Assembly: GCA_963821495.1 (NCBI GenBank)
Contig: CAWGEA010000003.1
Location: forward strand, 1,054,001-1,118,000
Direction of reading: 5' to 3'
Length of the DNA: 64,000 nucleotides
Origin: AC-32 sp963821495
Lineage (GTDB): Bacteria; Actinomycetota; Thermoleophilia; Gaiellales; Gaiellaceae
A program made the position numbers and the translations under genes. The notes below the pieces were generated by a model, which saw only the letters and a program-made list of their open reading frames with translations, was not told the DNA's origin and made no database searches. Below, piece by piece: positions 17,845 to 29,842 of this stretch; within the stretch, counting starts at the first letter, position 1, and each line of letters starts with the position of its first letter.

Positions 17845-18584
17845 CGGCGTCTTCAGCTCGACGGGCTCGCCGTCGATCTCGGCCTGCAGGCGGTGCTCGG
17901 GCGCATCGACGCGGAACGAATCGCCGCTGCGCTCCTCCCACGATTGCGGGAGCACGCCCTTCGCGGCGTAGAGATGGAGATGTCCCTCGTCGAGCCGCTC
18001 GCGCTCGCCGATCGAGAACAGGCTGAGCTCGTAGGAGTTGTTTGCGACGAGCAGGACGCGCGCTCCCACGGGCTTCCCGTCGATCGTCGCCCAGACCCCA
18101 CGGCGACGCCGCAGGCCGAGCCAGAGCGCCCGCAGGCCCGCCAGCGCCTCGCGCCGGCGGCGGTGGTGCTCGCGGCGGTGACGAGCGTCGCGTAGATCCC
18201 CAGCGAGACGTTGTTCAGAAAGCGCCGCTCGCCGACCCGGCCGATGTCGACCCGCCGTTCCTCGCCCTCGAACGCGTCGAGCGCCGCCAGCGGGTCGTCG
18301 CGGTCGAGCCTCAGATCCCGCGCGAAGTGGTTCCGCGTCCCGTACGGCACGACCACGAGCGGCAGGTCGCGCTCGACGGCCACCGCGGCCACGCTCGCGA
18401 CCGAGCCGTCGCCGCCGGCCGCGCCCAGCACCTCGGCGTCTGCGGCACGCGCGAGCTCCGCCGCATCCTCGCCCTCGCGCAGCACGTGCGCCTCGACGCC
18501 GCGCTCCTGCGCGGCCGCGGCCAGCTCGTCTGCGGTGGGGCTCTCGGTCCCGGCGCGCGGGTTGATCAGGAGGAAGCCCCGCAC
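17785..18584 (-). pseudogene. diacylglycerol/sphingosine-kinase-family protein with a frameshift
   Basis: The N-terminal half (18584 to about 18183) has FLLINPRAGTESPT, VLGAAGGDGSVASVA (the GGDG nucleotide loop), VVPYGTRNHFARDL and FLNNVSLGIYATLV. The C-terminal half is in another frame down to 17785 with VWATIDGKPVGARVLLVAN, NSYELSLFSIGERERLDEG and FRVDAPEHRLQAEIDGEPV. The two frames join at CTCGTCACC near 18183 if one C is restored, giving a normal-length lipid kinase of about 266 residues. All family motifs are preserved, so the break may be an assembly error. The intact enzyme would phosphorylate a membrane lipid such as diacylglycerol. Confidence 0.82.
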
Positions 18585-18670
18585 CGCCCGCAGGCTATAG
18601 GCCCAGGTTGTCCCGAAGTTAGGCCGTTCGGCTCATTGCGACCGTCCGCTCGCGTACCGATCATTGATTC

Positions 18671-18820
18671 ATGAGCGACCGCGGCCTTCACCGCGTCGAA
18701 GACGAGCTTGGCGAGACCTGGCTCGAGCGCTGGCTCGAGTCCGGGCTCCGTCAGCTAGAGGCGTACCTCGAGAAGCACGCCGCCTTCCTCGCCTACCTCG
18801 ACACGGCCGAGCAGCACTAG
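18671..18820 (+). CDS. small acidic helical protein, 49 residues
   Basis: ATG 18671 opens 49 codons: a short N-terminus, then an alternating charged/aromatic helix (ELGETWLERWLESGLRQLEA) and KHAAFLAYLDTAEQH. The W-L-x-x-W-L and EAYLEKHAAF pattern looks like a conserved small protein that I have seen in related actinobacteria. Codon use is GC3-biased, as in its neighbours. There is no obvious SD box. Function is unknown. Confidence 0.5.
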   Translation: MSDRGLHRVEDELGETWLERWLESGLRQLEAYLEKHAAFLAYLDTAEQH

Positions 18821-18860
18821 CAATCCGGTCTCGCACGGCGCGCCGTACACTCCGGCGCGC

Positions 18861-19084
18861 ATGAAGCTCGGCTACCTCTGGCGAGGCCTCCCGGGCCACC
18901 CGATTCATCCGCCGTTGACCGACGCGACGATCGGCGCTACGTGGTCGGCTTTGCCTTCCTCACGCTCGGCGGCTGGCTAGGCGGCGCGATCGTCTTCGTG
19001 CACGGCATGCGCGTGCTGAGACTGTTCGACGAGCCGCCGGGGCGGGCTGTTGCCCCGGAGGCTCATCCGGAACAAGAAAGCTGA
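18861..19084 (+). pseudogene. DUF2231 membrane protein with internal deletion and frame change
   Basis: ATG 18861 reads MKLGYLWRGLPGHPIHPPLT and then DATIGA, the N-terminal signature of DUF2231 (GHPxHPPLTDATIGA). The next recognisable segment, in a different frame, is YVVGFAFLTLGGWLGGAIVF followed by VHGMRVLRLFDEPPG, the last membrane helix and C-terminus of the same family. About 90 residues including two middle helices are missing. This is a true deletion remnant, not a single-base error. Confidence 0.68.
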
Positions 19085-19096
19085 AGCCTGGCTCGG

Positions 19097-19420
19097 CTAG
19101 GCCGCGGCCCCGGCCAGGCCGAGGCGCTCCTCGAGCATCGACTTCGGCATCGCCCCGACTGCGGCGGCCTGCGGCTCGCCGTCCTTGAACAGGATCAGCG
19201 TCGGGATCGACATCACGCCGTAGCGCTGCGCGATCGAGGGCTCTTCGTCGATGTTCAGCTTCACAACCCGCAGGTTGCCTCGCTCCTCCGCGATCTGGTC
19301 GAGCACGGGGGCGATGGCGTGGCACGGGCCGCACCACTCTGCCCAGAAGTCGACGAGCACGGGCTTGTCGCTCTGGAGCACTTGCTTGTCGAAGTCGTCG
19401 GTCTTGATCTCGTCTGCCAT
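19097..19420 (-). CDS. trxA: thioredoxin
   Basis: The 107-residue protein is a canonical thioredoxin. The active site is WAEWCGPCHAIAPVLDQIAE (dithiol WCGPC near residues 29-33), followed by VVKLNIDEEP, the cis-Pro loop SIPTLILFKDG and a C-terminal helix. It reduces protein disulfides in the cytoplasm. It is monocistronic and divergent from the IleRS-like gene. Confidence 0.95.
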   Translation of the reverse strand: MADEIKTDDFDKQVLQSDKPVLVDFWAEWCGPCHAIAPVLDQIAEERGNLRVVKLNIDEEPSIAQRYGVMSIPTLILFKDGEPQAAAVGAMPKSMLEERLGLAGAAA

Positions 19421-19499
19421 GTAGTCCTTTCTACCTCAGGTCTCGGCTAGCTAGAACGCGGCGTCCTGAACCATTGTTCCCGCTCGGTACGATCGGTCG

Positions 19500-22523
<3,024 letters not shown>

Positions 22524-22527
22524 CCGC

Positions 22528-23520
22528 TTGACCGAGCCGGCGATCCAGGCGGAGCAGCTCGTCCGTGAGTTCAAGAAGGGTCCGCGCGCCGTCGACCGGA
22601 TCGACCTCGCGGTCTCGCCGGGCGAGATCTACGGCTTTCTCGGGCCGAACGGCGCCGGCAAGTCGACGACCGTCCACATGCTCACGACGCTGCTGCCGCC
22701 GACCTCGGGCACCGCGCGCGTGGCGGGCTTCGACGTCGTGCACCAGGGGCCGCAGGTGCGGATGCGGATCGGCGCCGCGCTTCAGGAGGCCGCCCTCGAC
22801 CCGCTCTTGACCGGCCGCGAGCACCTGCGCCTGCAGGCCTCGCTCCAGGGCATCGCGCGCGCCGACCGGGTGCGCCGCTCCGAGGAGCTGCTGACGCGTG
22901 TCGGCCTCCGCGAGGCCGCCGACCGCAAGGTGGGCGGCTACTCGGGCGGCATGAAGCGGCGCCTCGACCTGGCGCTGGCGCTCGTCCACCGCCCGCAGAT
23001 CCTCTTCCTCGACGAGCCGACGACCGGGCTCGACGTCCAGAGCCGCACGGCGCTCTGGGGCGAGGTGAGCCGGCTGGCCAACGACGAAGGAGTGACCGTC
23101 TTCCTGACGACGCAGTACCTGGAGGAGGCGGACGTCCTCGCCGACCGCGTCGGGATCATCGACCACGGCCACATCGTTGCCGAGGGCACACCCGCGGCGC
23201 TGAAGGCGGAGGTCGGGCGGCCGACCGTCGAGGCGATCCCAGCCTCCTCGGAGGAGCTCGCGCCCACGGCAGCGATCCTCGAGCGCTTCGGCGAGCGTGT
23301 CACCTCGCCCAAGGGCGTCGCCGTGCGTCTGAACGACGGCGAGGTCGGGCTGGCCGAGATCGTGCGCGCGCTCGACGCCGAGCGGCTCGAGCCGGAGAAC
23401 CTCCAGCTGCACCAGCCCTCGCTCGACGACGTCTTCCTGGCGAAGACCGGCCGTTCGCTCGAGGGGGCCGGGGAGGAAGACGAGCAGGAGCAGGCGGGGC
23501 TCGCGATGGAGCCGACCTGA
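22528..23520 (+). CDS. DrrA-type ABC transporter ATP-binding protein
   Basis: The 330-residue ATPase starts at TTG four bases after the IleRS stop. It has Walker A GPNGAGKSTT, Q-loop LQEAALDPLLTG, signature YSGGMKRRLDLALAL, Walker B ILFLDEPTTGLD and switch His replaced by LTTQYLEEAD, as in DrrA/daunorubicin-resistance ATPases (Gln for His). The C-terminal extension beyond residue 300 is acidic (GEEDEQEQ). It energises the two permeases downstream; substrates of this class are hydrophobic drugs, lipids or polymers. Confidence 0.93.
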   Translation: MTEPAIQAEQLVREFKKGPRAVDRIDLAVSPGEIYGFLGPNGAGKSTTVHMLTTLLPPTSGTARVAGFDVVHQGPQVRMRIGAALQEAALDPLLTGREHLRLQASLQGIARADRVRRSEELLTRVGLREAADRKVGGYSGGMKRRLDLALALVHRPQILFLDEPTTGLDVQSRTALWGEVSRLANDEGVTVFLTTQYLEEADVLADRVGIIDHGHIVAEGTPAALKAEVGRPTVEAIPASSEELAPTAAILERFGERVTSPKGVAVRLNDGEVGLAEIVRALDAERLEPENLQLHQPSLDDVFLAKTGRSLEGAGEEDEQEQAGLAMEPT

Positions 23521-23602
23521 GCACGCTACGCGTTCAGTTTGGCCGGAGCTCTCGAACTGGCCGTCCTCGCGTAGTCCGACAAACCACTCCCACGGTCGAC
23601 CC

Positions 23603-24379
23603 TTGAACGCGTTCGCCGACCAGGTCTACCTGCTCGGCCGCCGCTCGGTGGTGCGGACGTTGAGACAACCTGCGAACGTCGTCGCGCCGCTGCTCTTCCC
23701 GATGCTGCTGCTGGCCGTGAACTCCGGCGGTCTGAAGGCTGAGACGCGGCTGCCGGGCTTCCCCACCGACTCGTTCGTCGCCTTCGCGCTGGCGGTGCCG
23801 TTCATCCAGGGGGCGCTCTTCGCGACCATGAACACCGGCACCGACCTCGCTCGCGACATCCAGACCGGCTTCCTCAACCGGCTCTCGTTGACGCCGATGC
23901 GCGGCGTCGCGCTGCTCGCGGGCCAGATGGGCGGCGTGGTCGTGCTGAGCCTCGTGCAGACGGTGGTCTATCTCGGCGTCGGCTACGCGGTGGGCGTGCG
24001 TCCGGAGGCAGGCGTGCCCGGCGTCCTGCTGCTCTTCGTCTTCGCCACGCTCGTCGGCCTGGGCTTCGGCGGCCTCGGCGCCTTCGCGGCGCTGCGCACG
24101 GGCTCCGGCGAGGCCGTGCAGAGCCTGTTCCCGGTCTTCTTCGTCTTCCTGTTCATCTCGTCGATGAACATCCCGCGGAACCTGATCGAGGCGACGTGGT
24201 TCCGCGACCTCGCGACGATCAACCCCGTCTCGTACCTGCTCGAGTGCGTGCGCAGCGTGATCATCACGGGCTGGGACGCCGAGGCGCTCGTGCTCGGCTT
24301 TGGGATCGCGGGCGGGATCGCCGTCGTCGCACTGGGGCTCGCGAGCTGGGCCCTGCGCGTGAGGATGGAGCGCTCGTGA
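23603..24379 (+). CDS. ABC-2 type permease (DrrB-like), first subunit
   Basis: The 258-residue membrane protein has six predicted helices and the ABC-2 signature (NTGTDLARDIQTGFLNRLSLTP, then NPVSYLLECVRSVI). It starts at TTG 23603; the preceding 80 bases hold no gene. It pairs with the second permease, whose GTG start overlaps its stop as GTGA. Confidence 0.88.
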   Translation: MNAFADQVYLLGRRSVVRTLRQPANVVAPLLFPMLLLAVNSGGLKAETRLPGFPTDSFVAFALAVPFIQGALFATMNTGTDLARDIQTGFLNRLSLTPMRGVALLAGQMGGVVVLSLVQTVVYLGVGYAVGVRPEAGVPGVLLLFVFATLVGLGFGGLGAFAALRTGSGEAVQSLFPVFFVFLFISSMNIPRNLIEATWFRDLATINPVSYLLECVRSVIITGWDAEALVLGFGIAGGIAVVALGLASWALRVRMERS

Positions 24380-25143
24380 GGACGCTCGCGGTCGCGCGAG
24401 GCGTCGCGTGGCGGACGCTGCACAACGTGCTCACGAACCCGTCGCTGCTGCTGCCCTCGCTGATCTTCCCGCTCTTCTTCTTCACCGCCTTCGCGGGCGG
24501 GCTCTCGCGGGTCGGCAAGGTCCCCGGCTTCAGCTTCCCGAGCGGCTACACGGCCTTCCAGTTCGTGTTCGTGCTGCTGCAGTCGGCCGCGTTCGGCGGC
24601 GTCTTCACCGGCTTCGGGATCGCGCGCGACTTCGAGAACGGCTTCGCGCGCCGACTCCTGCTCGCGGCGCCGAACCGCAAGGGGATCGTCCTCGGCTACG
24701 CCCTGGCGGCGCTCGGCCGCTGGCTCGTGACCGCGGTGTTCCTGACCGTCGTCGCGCTGGGCGTCGGGATGCAGGTCGGCGGCAACGGCGTCGACCTCGT
24801 CGGGATGTACTCGCTCGCGCTGTTCCTCAACGCCGCGGCCGTCCTCTGGGCGGCGGGGGTGGCGATGCGGCTGCGGACGATGCAGGCAGGTCCGATCATG
24901 CAGCTGCCGGTCTTCCTCGTCCTCTTCTTCGCGCCGGTCTACGTGCCGCTTGCGCTGCTGCACGGCTGGATCCACGGCGTCGCCACCGTCAACCCGGTGA
25001 CTCGCGTGCTCGAGGCGGCGCGCGGCTTCATCTCGGGGCAGCCGACGGAGGTCGCGCTCGCATACGGCACGGCCCTCGCGCTGGTGACGCTCTTCTCGCT
25101 CTGGGCCCTCCGCGGCCTGCGCAGCGCCGAGCGAGCCGGGTAA
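24376..25143 (+). CDS. ABC-2 type permease (DrrC-like), second subunit
   Basis: The 255-residue membrane protein has the same ABC-2 architecture as its neighbour: GIARDFENGFARRLLLAAPN before helix 3 and NPVTRVLEAARGFISG before the last helix. Two different permeases with one ATPase make a heteromeric DrrABC-type exporter. The GTG start at 24376 overlaps the upstream stop by four bases, so synthesis is coupled. Confidence 0.88.
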   Translation: MRTLAVARGVAWRTLHNVLTNPSLLLPSLIFPLFFFTAFAGGLSRVGKVPGFSFPSGYTAFQFVFVLLQSAAFGGVFTGFGIARDFENGFARRLLLAAPNRKGIVLGYALAALGRWLVTAVFLTVVALGVGMQVGGNGVDLVGMYSLALFLNAAAVLWAAGVAMRLRTMQAGPIMQLPVFLVLFFAPVYVPLALLHGWIHGVATVNPVTRVLEAARGFISGQPTEVALAYGTALALVTLFSLWALRGLRSAERAG

Positions 25144-25394
25144 TCCTCTTCCAGAGATCGGAGGGAGCCCGCCGCTCGGGGGGTGGTGGCGACGGGCTCT
25201 CCCCATTGCTCGCCGCGGGCCTCAAGGCCAGGTACGGGCTCCGCGGCTCGCATCGCCCAGTGCTCTGGACGCTAGCCGTCTCGCCGCCCGATTCCAATAG
25301 GCCGACCGGCCCATCTTTCCAAGTTGGAAACGTACTTCCGTAGTGGGGCGCGGTCGACGCCGCCGGAGGCCCTCCGTATCATCCACGGCGCCCA
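25144..25394. other. intergenic region between exporter operon and kinase gene
   Basis: About 250 bases hold no gene. A GAGCCCG / CGGGCTC inverted repeat (about 25168-25200) follows the exporter operon and may terminate it. A TTTCCAAGTTGGAAA palindrome lies near 25316-25330, about 65 bases before the kinase start. It is an operator-like site, but its role is unknown. Confidence 0.35.
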
Positions 25395-28300
25395 GTGAGC
25401 CCTGAAGACCAGGCTGTCTACTTCAACGCGGTGCCGCTGTTCGCCCTTGCGGGCGCGTACCTGATGGTGGCGACGGCGCTGGCGCCTACCCTCTGGCGCG
25501 AGCGGCGCCGCGTCGCCATCACCGACGTTGCGCTGGCCGCGGTCTTCCCGGGCATCGGCATCCCAGCTGCGATCTTCGGGGCCCTCGTCCTCTACGACAG
25601 GGCTCCGATCGGCGGGCACGTCTGGCCGTCGTTCGCCGCGATCCTGATCGCGCTCGTGCCTGCGTTGATCTTTCTCCGCCGCTGGAGCGAGCCCGCCGGA
25701 GTGGTCATGAGCGGGCCGCGTGCGCGCGAGGCCGAGGAGCTGGTCGGCGTCCGCGAGCGCGAGCTCGACGCGGTCACGCGGATCGTCAACTCGCTCGCGC
25801 GGACCCAGGACCCGGCCGAGGCCGCGCGCGCCCTGCTCGACGAGGTCGAGTCGCTCGCCGGCACCGAGTTCAACGCGCTCGCGCTCGTGACCAGGGACGA
25901 GGACGAGGCGACGGGGCTCGCCGCACGCTCGGGCGGCCGCGACCTCGAGTGGTGGGACACGATGCGCATCCACCTTCACAACGAGCCCTCGGGGATCGCG
26001 AGCGCGTTCTTCGAGGCGGCGCCGGTGACCGTGTACGACGTCCAGTCCTCGCCGCTCGTGAACCAGCGCCTGGCCCAGGCGGCCGGCGCCAAGAGCGCGG
26101 CCTTCGTGCCGCTGATCGTCGAGGAGCGCGTGATCGGCGTCCTCGTCGCGGCGACGACGCAGGAGCGGCGCGCGTTCTCGGCGGAGGAGCTGCGCCTGAT
26201 GGAGGCGCTCGCCGGAGAGGCTGCGATCGCGCTCGACCGCATGCGCTCGGCCTCCGCGCTCGACCAGGCGCTCGAACGCGAGCGGCTGGTCGCCAAGATC
26301 TCTCGCCGCGTCCGCTCGGTGCACGACCTGGACGCGGTCACCCGCGTGGCCGTGACCGAGACCGGACGTGCGCTGGGTGGAACGCGCTGTTTCATCAGGC
26401 TCGGCGAGCAGGGCGATCCGATGCCGATCCGCGCGGAGTGGTGGGCCGAGGGGCTGCAGCCGATCGGCGGCTCGGCGTCCGGCCTCCCGGTCTCGAACCT
26501 CGTGGCGCGCGAACGGCGGACGGTCGCGATCGCCGACGTGGTCGCGGCACCCGAGCTGAGCGACCCCTCGCTCGGCAGCGTGGAGACGCTGACGCAACTC
26601 GGGACGCGCTCGGTGCTAGCGACGCCGGTGATCGTCTTCGAGCGGATGATCGGCGTGCTCAGCCTGCACCGGCCCGAGCCCGGCGCCTGGGCCTCGACCG
26701 ACGTCCAGCTCGCCGAGGCGGTCGCGCGCGAGATCGGCCTCGCGCTGCACACGGCGCACCTGCTCGAGGAGAACGAGCGGCGGCTCGGGGAGCAGGCGGC
26801 CCTGCTCAAGGCCGCGCAGACGGTGACGAGCGAGCTGGAGCTGGAGGCGGTCCTGCAGCGGCTCGTCGACGAGGTGGCCGCGCTGCTCGACGCCGAGGCG
26901 GTGGACTGTTTCCTGGTCGAGCCCGAGCGCGGCGTGCTCCGCTGCGCTGCGGTGCACGGCCTGCTCGAGGGCCTCGTCGGCTTCGAGTTTCCCGCCGACC
27001 GCGGCCTCGCGGGGCGCGCGATCGCACGCGGCCGGCCGGTGCTCTCGGACGACTACGCCGCACTGTCGGAGTCGGTCCCGCACCCGGTCTACGAGGGCTT
27101 CCGCAGCGCGATCGTCGCGCCGATGCGCTGGTCGGGCGAGGTGATGGGGATCCTCGGCGTCGGCACCCGCGACCCCGAGCGGCGCTTCTCGCAGGGCGAC
27201 GCGGGGCTGTTGGAGGCCTTTGCGAACCTGGCAGCGCTCTCGCTGCGGAACGCGGAGAGCTTCGCCGAGCGCTCGAGGCAGGCACAGATCCAGCGCGGCT
27301 TCTACCGGATCGCGACCGTGCTCGGCGAGCCGATCTCGCGCAAGGAGACCTTCGACGCGCTCGCTCAGGCTGCGGCCGACGCGCTCGGCGGCAGCAGCGC
27401 GGCCGTGCTGATGCCCGCCGGCGACGACCTTCGGCTCGCCGGCCTGCACGGGCTCCCCGGCGTGCTCGTCAAGTTCCTCGAAAACGGCCTGCACGACCCC
27501 TCGGGGCCGCTACGGACCGCGGCCCGGGGTGGCCGCGTGCTCGCCGCGCCGCGGCTCGCCGACGACGACCGCTTCGACGACGAGTGGCACGCGGCGACGC
27601 AGGAATCCGGTTGCTCGGCGCTGCTCGCCGTGCCGGTCGAGGCGCCACGGACCGCCGAGGGTGCGCTCGTGCTCGTCTTCTTCGCCGAGGAGCGGCGCTT
27701 CACCGACGACGACCTCGAGCTGGCGCGCAACCTCGCCGGGGCCGCCCGCGGCGCCCTCGAGCGCAGCGAGCTCTTCGAGGCCGAGCGGCGGGCCCGCGCG
27801 CTCGCGCAGCAGCTGGCCCGGACGGGGACGCTGCTCGCCACCGAGCTCGACCCGGCCGTGCTGCTGGACGAGGTCGTGCGCCAGGCGCCGGCGCTGCTCG
27901 ACGCGGACGCGGCGGTGATCCGGCTGCTCGAGGGCGACGAGCTCGTCGCGGCGGCGGGCGTGGGAGAGGAGGCGGCGGAGGTGCTCGAGTCACGGATGGC
28001 TTCGACCGCGCGCCTCGGCGGCGACGCGGTGCAGTCGCGCTCCCCGGTCGCCGTCCCGGATGCACGGGACGACCAGCGCCTGCTGCAGGCCGACCCGATG
28101 CTCGCCGCCGGCTACGCCTCCTGCGTCGCGGTGCCGCTCGTCGGCCCGGAGGGCGCCGTGCACGGCGTGCTCTCCGTCTACTGCCGCGCCCCTCGCGTCT
28201 GGCGCGAGGAGGAGGTCGAGGCGCTCGTGGCCTTCGCGGGGAACGCCTCCGCCGCGCTCTCGAGCGCCGAGCTCTACCAGAGCGTCGCGATGGAGAAGGA

Positions 28301-29342
28301 GCGCAGCGTCGCGATCCTGTCCAACATCGCCGACGGGATCGTCGCGGTCGACCGCGACGGCGGGGTCGTGCTCTGGAACGCGGCTGCCGAGCGAATCACC
28401 GGCGTACCCGGCGAGGAAGCGCTCGGACGGCCCCTCGGCGAGGTGCTCCAGCGCGAGCTCGAGTCCGGCGAGGACGCACCGGCAGGCGAGCGGCTCGTCT
28501 CGCTCAGGCGCGGCGGGGAGGAGATCTGGCTGTCGCTGACCGAGGCCGTCATGCGCGACCCGGCGGGCGCGATCGCAGGGCGCATCTTCGCCTTCCGCGA
28601 CATCTCGGCCGAGCGCGTCGTCGAGCAGATGAAGTCGGAGTTCGTCTCCAACGTCTCCCGCGAGCTGCGCTCGCCGCTGACCTCGATCTACGGCTTCGCG
28701 GAGACGCTGATGCGCGACGACGTGCTCTTCGGCGAGGAGGAGCGCGCGACCTTCCTCAGCTACATAGCGGCCGAGGCGAGCCGGCTGACGGCGATCGTCG
28801 ACCGCCTGCTCGCGGTCGCGCGGCTGGATTCCGGCGACCTGCAGGTACAGCTCGCCCCGACCGACGTCGGCGCCGTCGTCTCGGAGGTCGTCTTGGCGGC
28901 GAAGCAGTCGCTGACGCTCGACGGTCACGAGCTCTCGCTCGAGCTGCCGCCGGAGCCGCTGACGGTCGACGCCGACCGCGAGAAGCTGCGGCAGATCGTG
29001 ATGGACCTGGTCGAGAACGCCGTCAAGTACTCACCGGGCGGCGGCACCGTGCGGGTCACTGCGGCGCGGCGGGACGACGCCGTCGAGGTGAGCGTCGAGG
29101 ACGAGGGAATCGGGATCCCGCAGGCGGAGCAGACGCGGATCTTCGCCAAGTTCTACCGCGCCGAGAGCGGTGGCAGGGACCTCGCGAGCGGCGGCACCGG
29201 CCTCGGCCTCTTCATCGCGAAGGAGCTGCTCGCCGCCATGCGCGGCCGAATCTGGTTGAGCTCGCGCGAGGGTGAGGGCTCGACCTTCTCGTTCTCGCTG
29301 CCGCTGGCGGCGGCGCAACGAGTCCTGAGCGAGCGCGAATGA
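25395..29342 (+). CDS. multi-GAF/PAS sensor histidine kinase with Arg in place of the phospho-acceptor His
   Basis: The 1315-residue protein starts at GTG 25395. Three N-terminal helices (about residues 10-95) are followed by five GAF-like domains (roughly 120-290, 300-460, 470-630, 640-790 and 810-960). Next come a PAS domain (ADGIVAVDRDGGVVLWNAAA, about 975-1080), a HisKA dimerisation helix and a HATPase domain. The HATPase shows N-box LVENAVKYSPGGG, G1 DEGIGIP and G2 GGTGLGLFIAKELL. The H-box reads SNVSRELRSPLTSI: residue 1089 is Arg (CGC, 28659-28661) where the phosphorylated His belongs, a single transition from CAC. It is followed at once by a receiver-only regulator. As written it cannot autophosphorylate by the standard route. 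Confidence 0.93.
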   Translation: MSPEDQAVYFNAVPLFALAGAYLMVATALAPTLWRERRRVAITDVALAAVFPGIGIPAAIFGALVLYDRAPIGGHVWPSFAAILIALVPALIFLRRWSEPAGVVMSGPRAREAEELVGVRERELDAVTRIVNSLARTQDPAEAARALLDEVESLAGTEFNALALVTRDEDEATGLAARSGGRDLEWWDTMRIHLHNEPSGIASAFFEAAPVTVYDVQSSPLVNQRLAQAAGAKSAAFVPLIVEERVIGVLVAATTQERRAFSAEELRLMEALAGEAAIALDRMRSASALDQALERERLVAKISRRVRSVHDLDAVTRVAVTETGRALGGTRCFIRLGEQGDPMPIRAEWWAEGLQPIGGSASGLPVSNLVARERRTVAIADVVAAPELSDPSLGSVETLTQLGTRSVLATPVIVFERMIGVLSLHRPEPGAWASTDVQLAEAVAREIGLALHTAHLLEENERRLGEQAALLKAAQTVTSELELEAVLQRLVDEVAALLDAEAVDCFLVEPERGVLRCAAVHGLLEGLVGFEFPADRGLAGRAIARGRPVLSDDYAALSESVPHPVYEGFRSAIVAPMRWSGEVMGILGVGTRDPERRFSQGDAGLLEAFANLAALSLRNAESFAERSRQAQIQRGFYRIATVLGEPISRKETFDALAQAAADALGGSSAAVLMPAGDDLRLAGLHGLPGVLVKFLENGLHDPSGPLRTAARGGRVLAAPRLADDDRFDDEWHAATQESGCSALLAVPVEAPRTAEGALVLVFFAEERRFTDDDLELARNLAGAARGALERSELFEAERRARALAQQLARTGTLLATELDPAVLLDEVVRQAPALLDADAAVIRLLEGDELVAAAGVGEEAAEVLESRMASTARLGGDAVQSRSPVAVPDARDDQRLLQADPMLAAGYASCVAVPLVGPEGAVHGVLSVYCRAPRVWREEEVEALVAFAGNASAALSSAELYQSVAMEKERSVAILSNIADGIVAVDRDGGVVLWNAAAERITGVPGEEALGRPLGEVLQRELESGEDAPAGERLVSLRRGGEEIWLSLTEAVMRDPAGAIAGRIFAFRDISAERVVEQMKSEFVSNVSRELRSPLTSIYGFAETLMRDDVLFGEEERATFLSYIAAEASRLTAIVDRLLAVARLDSGDLQVQLAPTDVGAVVSEVVLAAKQSLTLDGHELSLELPPEPLTVDADREKLRQIVMDLVENAVKYSPGGGTVRVTAARRDDAVEVSVEDEGIGIPQAEQTRIFAKFYRAESGGRDLASGGTGLGLFIAKELLAAMRGRIWLSSREGEGSTFSFSLPLAAAQRVLSERE

Positions 29343-29388
29343 ACCTGCCTGCGAACGGGTATGTGTCACCGAGACGACGAGAGGGCCG

Positions 29389-29832
29389 ATGACTAGGGTG
29401 CTGGTAATCGACGACGAGGCGCCGATCCGCCTCCTCTGCCGGGTCAACCTGGAGGCGGAGGGGATGGAGGTGCTCGAAGCGAGCGATGGGCCGACGGGCC
29501 TCGAGAAAGCGCGCAACGAGGAGCCCGACGTGATCCTGCTGGACGTGATGATGCCGGGCCTCGACGGCTGGCAGGTCGCCGAGGAGCTGATCGACGGCGA
29601 CCGCACGAGCGCGATCCCGATCGTCTTCCTCACCGCCCGCGCCGAGGCGCGCGACCGTGCGCGGGGCCTCGATCTCGGCGGGATCGACTACGTCACGAAG
29701 CCGTTCAACCCGGTCGAGCTCGCACCGCTCGTGCGCGACCTGATCGAGCGCGTCGACCGCGGCGAGCGCGAGGAGCTGCGGAGCGAGAAGATCGCCGAGC
29801 TGCGCGACCTGCTCGACCCGCCGCCTGCGTAG
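29389..29832 (+). CDS. single-domain response regulator (receiver only)
   Basis: The 147-residue receiver domain has VLVIDDEAPIR (acidic pocket), ILLDVMMPGLDGW (phospho-accepting Asp), IVFLTARAE and YVTKPFNPVE (conserved Lys). A short charged C-terminal helix follows, but no DNA-binding or enzymatic domain. ATG 29389 follows the kinase stop by 46 bases. It is the apparent partner of the multi-GAF kinase and probably acts by protein contact. Confidence 0.93.
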   Translation: MTRVLVIDDEAPIRLLCRVNLEAEGMEVLEASDGPTGLEKARNEEPDVILLDVMMPGLDGWQVAEELIDGDRTSAIPIVFLTARAEARDRARGLDLGGIDYVTKPFNPVELAPLVRDLIERVDRGEREELRSEKIAELRDLLDPPPA

Positions 29833-29842
29833 GTGGCAGCTG

